DNA from: an uncultured Clostridia bacterium
Lineage (GTDB): Bacteria; Bacillota; Clostridia; Christensenellales; Aristaeellaceae
DNA: 32,741 nt
Reading direction: 5' to 3'
NCBI GenBank assembly: GCA_946536315.1
Contig: CAMNEH010000019.1
Span: 1 to 32,741, forward strand
Shown here: piece after piece, positions 7,962-16,696 of the stretch
Position numbering within the stretch: position 1 is the stretch's first letter
Layout of the letters: each line of letters starts with the position of its first letter
Translations under genes and position numbers: made by a program
Notes under the pieces: model-generated
Told to the model about the DNA's origin: nothing
What the model saw: only the letters and a program-made list of their open reading frames with translations
The model's database searches: none

Positions 7962-9233
7962 TTAATACGGTGAGTTCCTGAAAGTAAAGCCTTCCTCATC
8001 TCCGGCGGCTTCCTGCGTATCCCCGGCGTCGTCCGGCGCGTCGTCCGCGGGCTCGTCGTCGCTGTCCGCCCAGTTCCATTCCACGGTGGGCCGGTAGCGG
8101 TCCCAGTCGGTATCCGCCGCGCGTTCCATGGTATAGATCGCGATGGAAGCGAGGGCACCGGCCTTCAGTCCGTTGTACCCGTTCGCGATGACCGTGACCA
8201 CGAGGCCCTTCTCGGGCAGATAAAACAGGTCCGAGGTGAGCCCGTCCTTCATGCCCTGGTGCCCGTACCAGGTATTGCCGTACCTGTCCTTCACGCGCAG
8301 GACGCTCAGGCCGTACGGCCCCTCCGTGCGCACGGAGGAATCCGGCTGCAGCTGCTGGTCCGTCTGCATCAGGCGGACGGTGTACGGGCTCAGGATGCGG
8401 ACGCCGTCCAGCCAACCCTCGTTGCACAGCATCCTGCCGATGCGGTTGAGCCCGTTGGCGCTGATGTACAGGCCGCCGACGGTGACGTCCAGGTGCCGGG
8501 CCGGGTCGCAGGTGTCCTCGTATTCCAGCTCCATGGCGCGCTCGGGGGACATGATATTGCTGCCCGCCTTGGACATCTGATGGCTGACGTCCGAGGTGTC
8601 CGGCAGCAGGCGCGGCGTGTACGCGGCGTTGACGCCGAGCGGACCGAACACGTTCTGCGCCATGTACGTATTCACGCTCTGCCCGGTCAGCGCCTCGATC
8701 AGCGCGCCGAACAGGCCGCCGTTGATATTGGAATAGACATACGAACCGCCCGGATGCGCGTAATGCTTGAACATGCTTTCGGTGTTCCGGGCGGATACAT
8801 AGGCCCAGTTGACCTTCGTCTGCTGCGTCTGCAGCACGCCGGTCGTGTGCGAAAGCGCCTGGCGGATGGTCAGCGGCTCATCGCGGTAAGCGGTGTTGAC
8901 CACCGGGAACGGGAGTGTGTCGCTGAGCGCCGCATCCAGCGCGAAGTATCCCCGGTCATACAGCTGCATCAGCCCGACCGCGGACACCAGCTTGGTGACC
9001 GAGGCGATGCGGAAGCACGTGTCCAGCGTGACCGGATCGTAGGCCCGCGCCGACTTTGAGCCATAGGTATAGCTGAACACCGTTTCGCCGTAGCGGGAGA
9101 CGATCACCGCGCCGCCCACGACCTTCCGCGTCCGGAAGGCGTTCTCCATCCAGCGCGAGGTCAGCTCGTCCGCGCCTGCTGCCGCCGGCCACACCAGCGT
9201 CATCACCAGCAGCAGGATTGCCCATCGTTTCAT
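7962..9233 (-). CDS. Exported serine hydrolase, class C beta-lactamase-like
   Basis: A 423-residue member of the beta-lactamase/penicillin-binding (PF00144) superfamily. Residues 1-21 form a signal peptide (cleavage near PAAAGA). The nucleophile motif SVTK gives S78 and K81, the second motif YSN lies at 167-169, and HQG at 325-327 stands where KTG or HxG is found. Such proteins act as D-Ala peptidases, esterases or amidases outside the membrane; true beta-lactamase activity is not implied. The last 35 residues form an acidic tail rich in D and E, perhaps a linker or surface tail. The start at 9233 has ACGGAG about 10 nt upstream. It heads the operon with glnA and the double GNAT. Mosaic repeat copy B ends 22 bp upstream of its ATG. 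Confidence 0.93.
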   Translation of the reverse strand: MKRWAILLLVMTLVWPAAAGADELTSRWMENAFRTRKVVGGAVIVSRYGETVFSYTYGSKSARAYDPVTLDTCFRIASVTKLVSAVGLMQLYDRGYFALDAALSDTLPFPVVNTAYRDEPLTIRQALSHTTGVLQTQQTKVNWAYVSARNTESMFKHYAHPGGSYVYSNINGGLFGALIEALTGQSVNTYMAQNVFGPLGVNAAYTPRLLPDTSDVSHQMSKAGSNIMSPERAMELEYEDTCDPARHLDVTVGGLYISANGLNRIGRMLCNEGWLDGVRILSPYTVRLMQTDQQLQPDSSVRTEGPYGLSVLRVKDRYGNTWYGHQGMKDGLTSDLFYLPEKGLVVTVIANGYNGLKAGALASIAIYTMERAADTDWDRYRPTVEWNWADSDDEPADDAPDDAGDTQEAAGDEEGFTFRNSPY

Positions 9234-9255
9234 GATTGAGATGCTCCGTTCATTT

Positions 9256-9599
9256 GTAACTATTCAGTCGTGCGCTAAAGAGAGGCTCACGTCGGTCCTT
9301 TTCAGCACGGAATCCCATCGTCCGCCGATTCATTCGGCGGATGGCGAAGCCACCCGAAGGGCGATGGGATGGGAGTGCTGAAAAGGACATGGCGAGGGGA
9401 GTACAGAGGGGGAACACCCTCTGTTGAAATCCGCAGCGGCGGCATGTACGGCGCGAGGACGCTTTTGCGTCAGCAAAAGCTACCTTGCAGCTTTGCCGCC
9501 CGGGAGGACCGCAGGTCCGACAGGCAAAGCTGTAGAGGGGTTCCGTAGGGGGGACGCCAGTCCCCCATGCGGCCTGTTCAGTCTCCGACTGAACAGGCA
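9256..9599 (-). repeat. Mosaic hairpin repeat, copy B
   Basis: Fills the whole gap between hisJ and the serine hydrolase; no gene lies in it. Read on the minus strand, it starts with hairpin 9572-9598 (12-bp stem, TCC loop, arm GCCTGTTCAGTC), one base outside the hisJ stop. A GGGGGAC/GTCCCCC hairpin and the CTTTGCCTGTC module follow. Then come an 8-bp hairpin at 9461-9480 (arms GCTTTTGC and GCAAAAGC), a 90-nt branched module at 9297-9386, and the end sequence GACTGAATAGTTAC (9269-9256). That end is a 10/14 match to the inverted start, giving loose terminal inverted repeats. Compared with copy C it lacks three internal modules. Confidence 0.9.
9297..9386 (-). other. Candidate structured RNA module in repeat copy B
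   Basis: A closed 90-nt unit. The outer stem CCTTTTCAGCAC (9297-9308) pairs perfectly with 9375-9386. An inner stem uses CCCATCG and CGATGGG. A hairpin TCCGCCGA/TCGGCGGA lies at about 9321-9341, and a smaller one sits around GGCGAAGCC. The predicted shape is a three-way junction. A close copy lies at 18620-18709. It may be transcribed as part of the serine hydrolase leader; no promoter was recognised. Confidence 0.45.
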
Positions 9600-9600
9600 T

Positions 9601-10395
9601 CTATTCTTTCCGCCATTCCAGTCGTTCGAGCGGCACGATGCCCGCCGCGGCGCAGAGGCGCTCCTGCCGCTCAAAATCGAACATCAGCGTCTCCGGACTG
9701 TGGCTGTCGCTGCTCAGCACGAAGCGCGCGCCGCGGTCCGCCAGGTAGCGGAGGATCGGCGCGGAGGGATACGCGTCCGTGCGGTAGCCCCTCGCGATCG
9801 CGCCGGTGTTGATTTCAAAGGGAACGCCGGTGCTCAGCAGCGCGTCCGCGGCCTGCTGCCAGGCCGCGACGTACCGCGGATCGCGCTCGTCAAAGAGGCG
9901 CCCGCCCTCGTTCAGCTTGCTGATCAGGTCGAAATGCCCGATCAGCTGGCAGCGCGTCCGTTCGACGACCTTCGCCGCCAGGCGGTAGTATTCCTCCGCC
10001 ACGGTGATCAGGTCGCCGCCCAGGCCCTCCGCCGCGCGGTCCAGCGTGTCGCGCTTCCAGTCCACGGTCAGGTACTCGCCGTTGACCCGCACATAGTGCA
10101 CCGCCCCGATGACATAGTCGTACCCGTCGGTCGGCTCGTCCGAAAAATAGTCCTGCTCGATCCCGCAGTACACCGCCATGCGGCCCGCGTACGCACGCTT
10201 CACCGCCTGGCAGGCGGCCCGGTAGTCGGCGATCCGCTCCCGATCCATGCAGCAGGGCAGGTCGTACGGCGCGTACACGTGGTCCGAAAACCCGAGCGCC
10301 GTCATGCCCCGCGCGTACGCCGCCGCGGCGACCGCCGCCGGATCCGCCCCGCCGTCGGAAAATGTGGTGTGCACGTGATAGTCGCAGCGGATCAT
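9601..10395 (-). CDS. hisJ: Histidinol-phosphatase, PHP family
   Basis: A 264-residue metal-dependent phosphatase converting histidinol phosphate to histidinol, the penultimate stage of the pathway. PHP metal motifs are visible in order: H7 and H9 (DYHVHTTFSDG), FSDHVY, GIEQDYF, GAVHYV, IGHFDLI and the final SSDSH. It is the last gene of the operon. Its ATG overlaps the hisIE stop by 4 nt (ATGA). Its TAG stop at 9601-9603 abuts the hairpin of mosaic repeat copy B, which probably serves as the transcript end. It supplies the phosphatase that the monofunctional HisB here lacks. Some databases call this type HisK. Confidence 0.94.
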   Translation of the reverse strand: MIRCDYHVHTTFSDGGADPAAVAAAAYARGMTALGFSDHVYAPYDLPCCMDRERIADYRAACQAVKRAYAGRMAVYCGIEQDYFSDEPTDGYDYVIGAVHYVRVNGEYLTVDWKRDTLDRAAEGLGGDLITVAEEYYRLAAKVVERTRCQLIGHFDLISKLNEGGRLFDERDPRYVAAWQQAADALLSTGVPFEINTGAIARGYRTDAYPSAPILRYLADRGARFVLSSDSHSPETLMFDFERQERLCAAAGIVPLERLEWRKE

Positions 10396-11039
10396 GTCAT
10401 TTTTTCCTGCTTGACCTTGTGATCGATCACGTGCCGGGATGCGAGCTCCCGGTGCACGTCCTCCAGCGAGATACCCATCTGCGTCATCAGCACCATCACA
10501 TGGTAGGCCAGGTCCGCGATCTCGTAGACGGTTTCGCGCTTGTCCTCGGCCTTCCCGGCGATGATGACCTCCGTGGCCTCCTCGCCCACCTTTTTCAGGA
10601 TTTTGTCGAGCCCCTTCTGGAACAGGTAGGTGGTGTACGAGCCCTCCGGCAGGGTGTCCTTCCGGCCCTTCAGGAGCGCCATCAGCCCCTCCAGCGAAAA
10701 CTCGCTGCGTTCACTGCTTTCCCACACGCGGTCGTTGAAGCAGGAGTCTGTCCCCAGGTGGCAGGCGGGGCCGTCCTTTTCCACCATCACGACGAGCGCG
10801 TCGCGGTCGCAGTCGGCCGTCACGGACACCACGTGCTGATAATGGCCCGAGGTTTCGCCCTTCAGCCACAGCGTCTGCCTGGAACGGCTCCAGAAGCAGG
10901 TCAGGCCCTTTTCCAGCGTGATGCGCAGGCTTTCGCGGTTCATATACGCCAGGGTCAGCACGCGCTTGCTGATGGCGTCCACCACGATCGCCGGGATCAG
11001 GCCGCGGTCGTCAAATTTCAGTTCGTCAATGCTCAGCAT
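10392..11039 (-). CDS. hisIE: Bifunctional phosphoribosyl-AMP cyclohydrolase / phosphoribosyl-ATP pyrophosphohydrolase
   Basis: A 215-residue fusion for steps 2 and 3 of histidine synthesis. The HisI cyclohydrolase part covers about residues 1-115, with the metal and catalytic stretch DCDRDALVVMVEKDGPACH and a later DSCF cysteine. The HisE pyrophosphohydrolase part covers about 120-215, with KVGEEATEVIIAGK and EIADLAYHVMVLM, a MazG-like helical signature. GGAGGAG lies just upstream of the ATG at 11039. The gene overlaps hisF by 7 nt and hisJ by 4 nt. Length is normal for the fused form. Confidence 0.96.
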   Translation of the reverse strand: MLSIDELKFDDRGLIPAIVVDAISKRVLTLAYMNRESLRITLEKGLTCFWSRSRQTLWLKGETSGHYQHVVSVTADCDRDALVVMVEKDGPACHLGTDSCFNDRVWESSERSEFSLEGLMALLKGRKDTLPEGSYTTYLFQKGLDKILKKVGEEATEVIIAGKAEDKRETVYEIADLAYHVMVLMTQMGISLEDVHRELASRHVIDHKVKQEKMT

Positions 11040-11821
11040 GGCAGCTCCTCCGTCCTGGGTGATGTGATCCTGACCGGGATCCCCTCCGCGGCGAGCGCGC
11101 GCTTGAGCGCATCGATGCGCACCTCGCCGAAATGGAAGATGGACGCGGCCAGGCCCGCGTCCACACGCGGCAGTGTTTTGAACAGCGTCACGAAATCGCT
11201 GACGCGGCCCGCGCCGCCCGAGGCGATGACCGGCACGGACACCATTTCCGATACGGCGCGCAGCATGTCCAGGTCAAACCCGCCCTTCACGCCGTCGGTA
11301 TCGATGGAATTGAGGACCACCTCGCCCGCGCCGTCGTCCACCGCGCGGCGGATCCAGGACAACGCCTCCAGCCCGGTATCCTCCCGCCCGCCGCGCGCGA
11401 AGACGCGGAACTCCCCGTTCACGCGCTTCACATCGGCCGACAGCACCACGCACTGGCTGCCGTAGCGCTTCGCGGCCTCCCCGATCAGCGCGGGACGCCT
11501 GATCGCGCCGGAGTTCACGGACACCTTGTCCGCGCCGCACTTCAGGACGCGGTCAAAGTCGTCCAGCGTGTTGATGCCGCCGCCCACGGTGAGCGGAATG
11601 AAGATGGTGGACGCGACCTCGCGCAGGATGTCCGTAAACAGCCTGCGGCCCTCTGCGGAGGCGGTGATGTCGTAAAACACCAGCTCGTCCGCGCCGGCCT
11701 CCGAATAATACGCGCCGAGCGCGACGGGAGAGGACACGTCCCTGAGCCCCGCGAAGTTGACGCCCTTCACCACACGCCCGTCGCGCACATCCAGGCACGG
11801 GATGATGCGCTTGGCGATCAT
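11033..11821 (-). CDS. hisF: Imidazole glycerol phosphate synthase, cyclase subunit
   Basis: A 262-residue (beta/alpha)8 barrel that uses ammonia from HisH to convert PRFAR to imidazole glycerol phosphate plus AICAR. The catalytic aspartates D11 (IPCLDVRDGRVVKG) and D130 (VLSADVKR) fall at exactly the canonical positions. Phosphate-binding glycine loops TVGGGI and ASGGAG are present. Its ATG overlaps the hisA stop (ATGA), and its end overlaps hisIE by 7 nt. It is separated from its partner hisH only by hisA, which is a common order. Confidence 0.97.
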   Translation of the reverse strand: MIAKRIIPCLDVRDGRVVKGVNFAGLRDVSSPVALGAYYSEAGADELVFYDITASAEGRRLFTDILREVASTIFIPLTVGGGINTLDDFDRVLKCGADKVSVNSGAIRRPALIGEAAKRYGSQCVVLSADVKRVNGEFRVFARGGREDTGLEALSWIRRAVDDGAGEVVLNSIDTDGVKGGFDLDMLRAVSEMVSVPVIASGGAGRVSDFVTLFKTLPRVDAGLAASIFHFGEVRIDALKRALAAEGIPVRITSPRTEELPC

Positions 11822-12534
11822 GACGCGGCCTCGATCGCGGCGCGAAGCGACAGCGTGCCCTCATAGTACGCCTTGCCGACGATCGCGCCGTACAGCCCCA
11901 GCCGCCGGAGCGCCAGGACGTCGTCCAGGCTGCTGACGCCGCCGGACGCGATGATGTTCACGGAGATTTCCTCCGCCAGGCGCTGGTACAGCCCGCTGTT
12001 CGCGCCCTGCAGCGCGCCGTCGCGGGAAATATCCGTGCTGATGATGGTTTTGACGCCGAGCTCCTCCATCCGGCGGCAGAAGGCAAACGCCTCCAGCCCC
12101 GAGGACGCCGTCCAGCCCTGAATGGCGACCATGCCGTCCCGGATATCCACACCGACCGCGATTTTATCCTGGTAGCGTCGCACGGCCTGCTCCACAAAGC
12201 CGGGATCGGTGACCGCCGCGGTGCCGATGATCACCCGGTCGACCCCCGCGTCCTCCAGGTAGCGGCTGACGACCTCCATATTGCGGATGCCGCCGCCCAC
12301 CTGCATGAACAGCCCGGTGGCGGCCTTCATCGCCGTGATCAGCGGCAGGTTGGGCGTCAGCCCGTCGCGCGCGCCCTGCAGGTCCACCACGTGGACCACG
12401 GAAGCGCCTTCCTGCTGGAAGCGCGTCAGCAGCCTCGCGGGAACCTCCTCGTACACCTTCATCTGCGCGTAATCGCCCTTCAGCAGGCGGACCGCCTTGC
12501 CTTCGTATAAATCAATCGCCGGAATAATCAGCAT
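11818..12534 (-). CDS. hisA: ProFAR isomerase
   Basis: A 238-residue (beta/alpha)8 barrel isomerising ProFAR to PRFAR, step 4 of the pathway, homologous to HisF. The general acid/base pair is D8 (IPAIDLYEG) and D130 (VGVDIRDG). Phosphate loops are QVGGGIRN and ASGGVSS. The start at 12534 is set by ACGGAGGAAAC just upstream and by the canonical MLIIPAIDLY start; the open frame continues about 84 codons further upstream as a shadow of hisH. The ATG overlaps the end of hisH by 7 nt, and the stop overlaps hisF by 4 nt. Confidence 0.97.
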   Translation of the reverse strand: MLIIPAIDLYEGKAVRLLKGDYAQMKVYEEVPARLLTRFQQEGASVVHVVDLQGARDGLTPNLPLITAMKAATGLFMQVGGGIRNMEVVSRYLEDAGVDRVIIGTAAVTDPGFVEQAVRRYQDKIAVGVDIRDGMVAIQGWTASSGLEAFAFCRRMEELGVKTIISTDISRDGALQGANSGLYQRLAEEISVNIIASGGVSSLDDVLALRRLGLYGAIVGKAYYEGTLSLRAAIEAAS

Positions 12535-13151
12535 AATGTTTCCTCCGTTTCCGCAAACGCCTTCAGAATGCTCAGTCCTACGCGGCCGCTCTTTTCCGGA
12601 TGGAACTGGCAGCCCGCTACGTTGTCCCGCCCAATCGCCGCCGTCACCGGCGCGGAATACTCCGTCAGCGCCAGCGTGTCCGCGCCGCACTGCGTGCCGT
12701 GGAATGAATGCACAAAGTACACCGAATCGCCGTCGCGCACGTCCCTGAAGAGCGCCGACGGGCGGGTCAGCGTCAGCGCGTTCCACCCGATGTGCGGGAT
12801 TTTCAGCGCCGGGTCCACCGTTTCGGACAGCGCGCGCACGACGCCGGGGATCAGATCGAGCCCCGCGTGGTCGCCAAACTCCGTGCTGCGGCTCATCAGC
12901 AGCTGCATGCCCAGGCAGATGCCCAGCACCGGCTTCCCGCGCCCGGCTTCCGCCCTGACCGCCTCGCCCAGGCCGGTCCGGCGCAGGCGCTCCGCCGCGT
13001 CGCCGAACGCGCCGACCCCTGGCAGGATCAGCCGGTCCGCCTGCCTGAGCGCGTCCGGGTCGCCGGTCACCAGCACCTGCTGGCCGATGTGGCGCAGCGA
13101 GCTGACCAGCGAAAACAGATTGCCGACGCCGTAATCTATGACCGCGATCAT
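12528..13151 (-). CDS. hisH: Imidazole glycerol phosphate synthase, glutamine amidotransferase subunit
   Basis: A 207-residue class I glutamine amidotransferase that feeds ammonia to HisF. The triad is visible: nucleophile C79 (GICLGMQLL) with H184 and E186 (QFHPEKSG). The N-terminus MIAVIDYGVGN is canonical, which fixes the ATG at 13151. That ATG overlaps the hisB stop (ATGA). Length is as expected for bacterial HisH. Confidence 0.97.
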   Translation of the reverse strand: MIAVIDYGVGNLFSLVSSLRHIGQQVLVTGDPDALRQADRLILPGVGAFGDAAERLRRTGLGEAVRAEAGRGKPVLGICLGMQLLMSRSTEFGDHAGLDLIPGVVRALSETVDPALKIPHIGWNALTLTRPSALFRDVRDGDSVYFVHSFHGTQCGADTLALTEYSAPVTAAIGRDNVAGCQFHPEKSGRVGLSILKAFAETEETLC

Positions 13152-13738
13152 AATACGCCTTTCGTGGACGGGATCTGATCGCCGAAGTCCGGATCCGGCC
13201 TGACGGCGGCGCGCAGCGCCCGTCCCAACGCCTTGAACGCGCCCTCGATGATGTGGTGACTGTTGATCCCGGCGAGCCGGACCAGGTGCAGCGTGCACCC
13301 GGCCTCCCGCGCGAACGCGGTCATGAACTCCGCGACGAGCTCGGTATCGAAGGCGCCGACCTTTTCGGTCGGGATGGGCAGCTGCCCGTAATACCCGCCG
13401 CGGCCCGAAAAATCGACCGCCGCGAGGATGAGCGCCTCATCCATCGGCAGGTGGATATCCCCGTAGCGGCAGATGCCGCGCTTGTCGCCCAGCGCCTCGC
13501 GGAACGCCTGGCCCAGGACGATGCCGATGTCCTCCGTCGAGTGGTGATCGTCCACCTGCGTGTCGCCCCGGCAGGTGAGCGTCAGGTCAAACCCGCCGTG
13601 GCGCGTGAACAGGGTCAGCATGTGATCCAGAAAGCCCACGCCAGTATGGATGTCCGCTTCGCCGCTGCCCTCCAGGCGCAGCGCCAGCGCGATGTCCGTT
13701 TCCGCCGTCCGGCGGGTCAGTGTCGCCGTGCGCATCAT
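13148..13738 (-). CDS. hisB: Imidazoleglycerol-phosphate dehydratase
   Basis: A 196-residue monofunctional dehydratase converting imidazole glycerol phosphate to imidazole acetol phosphate. Two manganese-binding histidine clusters are clear: DHHSTEDIG near residue 65 and SHHIIEGAFK near 163. The FLDHMLTLFTRHGGFD segment is also diagnostic. The phosphatase half found in enterobacterial HisB is absent, consistent with hisJ in the same operon. The start has two consecutive ATG codons (13738 and 13735); the first overlaps the hisC stop. Confidence 0.97.
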   Translation of the reverse strand: MMRTATLTRRTAETDIALALRLEGSGEADIHTGVGFLDHMLTLFTRHGGFDLTLTCRGDTQVDDHHSTEDIGIVLGQAFREALGDKRGICRYGDIHLPMDEALILAAVDFSGRGGYYGQLPIPTEKVGAFDTELVAEFMTAFAREAGCTLHLVRLAGINSHHIIEGAFKALGRALRAAVRPDPDFGDQIPSTKGVL

Positions 13739-14796
13739 AACCCTCCCAATATCGCCCTCAGCTCGTCCAGCAGCCGGTCGATCTGTTCCCTGGTGCCGAC
13801 CGTGATGCGGACATACTGGCTGATGCGGCGCTGGTCAAAATGCCTGACCAGCACGCCGCGGTCCCGGAGCATCTGGCAGAGCGCGCCGCCGTTGACGCGC
13901 AGATGCCGCGCGAACACAAAGTTCGCCATGGAATCCGTGCAGACGAAGCCCAGCGCCTTCAGCCCCGCGGTCAGGTATGCGCGGTTTTCGACGATCGCCG
14001 CGCAGTTCCGGCGCACGGTCTCCTCGTCGCGCAGGACGCCGACGCCCAGTGCCTGGGTAAAGGAGTTGACGTTGTACGGGTTGAGGGAATAGCGGATCGT
14101 CTGCAGATCGCCAATCAGCTGCGGGCAGCCGACGCAGAAGCCCAGCCGCGCCCCCGCCAGGGAGCGGGACTTTGAAAACGTCTGGACCACCAGGATATTC
14201 TCATAGCGCTGCGTCAGGGGGACGCAGGAGGCTCCGCCGAAGTCCACGTACGCTTCGTCCACGACGATCACGCTGTCCGGGCTGCGCTGCGCCAGGCGCG
14301 CGATGTCCTCCGGCGGGAGGAAGATGCCCGTCGGCGCGTTCGGATTCGCCAGGAAAATGACCGCCTTCCGCCCCGCGTAGCGTTCAAGCCGGATCGTCAG
14401 ATCGTCCTCGAGGGGGATCTCCGTATACGGGATGCGGTTCACCTCCGCGTAGACCTTGTAAAACCCATAGGTGATGTCCGGAAAAAGCGCGGGCCTGGCC
14501 TCGCTGCCAAAGGCCACGAAGGCAAAGTTCAGCATCTCGTCCGAGCCGCTGCTCACCATGACGCATTCCGGCGGCACGCCATAGCGCTCGGCCAGCGCCT
14601 GTCTGAGCGCCACCGCCTCCGTATCGCAGTACAGCTCATAGCTTCTCGCATGGGCCAGCGCGTATTCGATGGCCTCCTGTTCCGGCGCGAAGGGCGACTC
14701 GTTGGTATTCAGCTTCAGGTATTGCCGGTCCCGCGGCTGTTCGCCGGGAACGTAAGGCTTGAGCGCGGTATGGCGCTCGCTCAGGAACCGGCTCAT
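13735..14796 (-). CDS. hisC: Histidinol-phosphate aminotransferase
   Basis: A 353-residue PLP-dependent fold-type I aminotransferase acting on imidazole acetol phosphate with glutamate. The PLP lysine is K209 in QTFSKSRSLAGARLGF. LNTNESPF near residue 29, SGSDEML near 84, NPNAPTG near 151 and VVDEAYVDF near 178 are family signatures. The ATG at 14796 is chosen for MSRFLSERH and because it overlaps the hisD stop as ATGA, with a GGAGGA stretch upstream; the open frame extends about 100 codons further upstream as a shadow of hisD. Confidence 0.96.
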   Translation of the reverse strand: MSRFLSERHTALKPYVPGEQPRDRQYLKLNTNESPFAPEQEAIEYALAHARSYELYCDTEAVALRQALAERYGVPPECVMVSSGSDEMLNFAFVAFGSEARPALFPDITYGFYKVYAEVNRIPYTEIPLEDDLTIRLERYAGRKAVIFLANPNAPTGIFLPPEDIARLAQRSPDSVIVVDEAYVDFGGASCVPLTQRYENILVVQTFSKSRSLAGARLGFCVGCPQLIGDLQTIRYSLNPYNVNSFTQALGVGVLRDEETVRRNCAAIVENRAYLTAGLKALGFVCTDSMANFVFARHLRVNGGALCQMLRDRGVLVRHFDQRRISQYVRITVGTREQIDRLLDELRAILGGL

Positions 14797-16073
14797 ACGT
14801 CCTCCTCCGTCCGGATCAGCGCGCTGCGCGCGTGCCCGGTGAGGCCCTCCGTCCGGGCGAAGAGCGCGACGTCCTCCGCCACGCTCCGGAGCGCGTCGCG
14901 CGTGAAGTAGGTGAACTGCATCTTTTTGACGAAGTCGTCCACGGACAGCGGGCTGGAAAACCGCGCCGTACCGCTGGTCGGCAGCGTGTGGTTCGGCCCG
15001 GCCAGGTAATCGCCCAGCGCTTCCGGACAATCGCGGCCCATGAACACAGACCCCGCGTGCCGGACCTCGCCCAGCCAGTCGAACGGCCGTTCCACGCACA
15101 GCTCCAGGTGCTCCGGCGCGAGTTCGTTCGCGACCTCGATCGCCTTGTGCAGGTCGTCGGTCACGATGATCTTGCCGTTCTGTTCGATGGAAGCGCGCGC
15201 GATGCTTTCCCGCTCGAGCAGGGGCAGCTGGCGCTCGATTTCCGCCTGCACGGCCTGCGCGAGCGCTTCGCTGTCGGTGACCAGCACCGCGCTGGCCACG
15301 CGGTCGTGCTCCGCCTGGGACAGCATATCCGCGGCGACGTGGCGCGGGTCGGAAGCCGCGTCCGCGACCACCAGGATCTCGCTCGGTCCGGCGATCATTT
15401 CAATGGACACCCGCCCGAAGACCTGGCGCTTGGCCTCGGCCACGTAGACGTTGCCCGGGCCGACGATTTTATCGACCCGCGGGACCGTTTCCGTGCCGTA
15501 GGCGAGCGCGGCGATCGCCTGCGCGCCGCCGACCTTGAAGATCCGGTCGATGCCCGCGACGTGCGCGGCGCACAGGATGGCCGGATGGACCTTCCCGTCC
15601 CGGCCGGGCGGCGTCGTCATCACGATTTCCGGTACGCCCGCGATGCGCGCGGGGATCACGTCCATCAGCACTGTCGAGGCCAGCGCCGCCGTGCCGCCGG
15701 GCACGTACACGCCCGCCCGGTCCACCGGGATCACGCGCTGGCCCATCGTCACGCCCGGCTCGGGCGTCAGGACGAAGCTTTCCCGCTTCTGCGCCTGGTG
15801 GAAGCGCCGGATGTTGTCCGCCGCGCGGCGCAGCACGCGCAGGAATTCCGGGTCCGCCGCGTCCAGCGCGGCCCGGATCTCCTCGGGCGTCACCGTCAGG
15901 GAGGACAGCCTCGCGCCGTCAAAGCGCTCCGTCAGGCGGAGCAGCGCTTCGTCCCCGTTCGCTCGCACATTCTCAATGATGTCCCGTACCGCGCCGGAGA
16001 CGTCCGTGCCTGCGGAAGCCCGCGCGAAGATCTCCGCCGGAGCGACCTCGCCCATTTTCAGGATCCGGATCAT
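14793..16073 (-). CDS. hisD: Histidinol dehydrogenase
   Basis: A 426-residue zinc enzyme that oxidises histidinol to histidine in two NAD-dependent steps, ending the pathway. Q253 and H256 of LSQAEHDR are the expected zinc ligands, and GPNHTLPTSG near residue 360 carries the later part of the active site. The conserved GPGNVYVAEAKRQVFG and IAGPSEILVVAD segments are intact. The ATG overlaps the hisG stop by 4 nt, and the stop overlaps hisC by 4 nt. Length is normal. Confidence 0.97.
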   Translation of the reverse strand: MIRILKMGEVAPAEIFARASAGTDVSGAVRDIIENVRANGDEALLRLTERFDGARLSSLTVTPEEIRAALDAADPEFLRVLRRAADNIRRFHQAQKRESFVLTPEPGVTMGQRVIPVDRAGVYVPGGTAALASTVLMDVIPARIAGVPEIVMTTPPGRDGKVHPAILCAAHVAGIDRIFKVGGAQAIAALAYGTETVPRVDKIVGPGNVYVAEAKRQVFGRVSIEMIAGPSEILVVADAASDPRHVAADMLSQAEHDRVASAVLVTDSEALAQAVQAEIERQLPLLERESIARASIEQNGKIIVTDDLHKAIEVANELAPEHLELCVERPFDWLGEVRHAGSVFMGRDCPEALGDYLAGPNHTLPTSGTARFSSPLSVDDFVKKMQFTYFTRDALRSVAEDVALFARTEGLTGHARSALIRTEEDV

Positions 16074-16696
16074 AGTTTCCCCTCCAATGCACTCATCAGC
16101 GACCCGATCCGCGCCCGCTTGAACGCGTAGGCCGCTTTATTGGCGATCAGGCGCGCGCTGATCTGCGCCACCACGTCGATCACTTCCAGATGGTTCTCCC
16201 TGAGCGTCGTGCCCGTTTCGACGATGTCCACGATGACGTCGGACAGCTTGAGCAGCGGCGCGATTTCAATGGACCCGTTCAGATGAATGATTTCGATTTC
16301 CCGCCCGAGCCCGGCGTAATAATCCTTTGCGATGCGGGAAAACTTGGTCGCGACGCGCAGGGTGCGCTCCGGGTCCAGCCACGCGCCCTCCGGGGCGGCG
16401 ACCGCCATGCGGCAGCGCCCGGTGTTCAGGTCCATCAGCTCGTACACGTCGGGGCGGTACTCCAGCAGGATATCCTTGCCCGCGACGCCGATATCCGCCG
16501 CGCCCTGCTCCACATAGATGGATACGTCCGACGGCTTGGCCCAGAAATACCGGACGCGCAGCGCCTCGTTGTCAAAGATCAGCTGGCGCGTGTCCGACAG
16601 CACGCCCTCGCAGGGAAAGCCCGCCTGCGCAAACAGGCCGTAGACCTTCTCCCCCAGGCGCCCCTTGGGCAGCGCCACCGTCAGCCATTCAGTCAC
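16070..16696 (-). CDS. hisG: ATP phosphoribosyltransferase, short catalytic subunit
   Basis: A 208-residue short-form HisG, which joins ATP and PRPP to commit flux to histidine. It begins TEWLTVALPKGRLGEK and contains DIVETGTTLRENHL, the PRPP-binding loop. The C-terminal regulatory domain of long HisG is missing, as expected when HisZ is present. No ATG is available in frame; GTG at 16696 is preferred because GGAGGAGAG lies about 12 nt upstream and it overlaps the hisZ stop by 8 nt. A GTG at 16741 would add 15 residues unlike the family N-terminus. Confidence 0.94.
   Translation of the reverse strand: MTEWLTVALPKGRLGEKVYGLFAQAGFPCEGVLSDTRQLIFDNEALRVRYFWAKPSDVSIYVEQGAADIGVAGKDILLEYRPDVYELMDLNTGRCRMAVAAPEGAWLDPERTLRVATKFSRIAKDYYAGLGREIEIIHLNGSIEIAPLLKLSDVIVDIVETGTTLRENHLEVIDVVAQISARLIANKAAYAFKRARIGSLMSALEGKL

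Noticed and set aside
9250-9600. Short open frames inside repeat copies B, C and D
   Set aside because: They run through inverted-repeat modules, have no ribosome sites, and their peptides differ between copies, so they are not coding.
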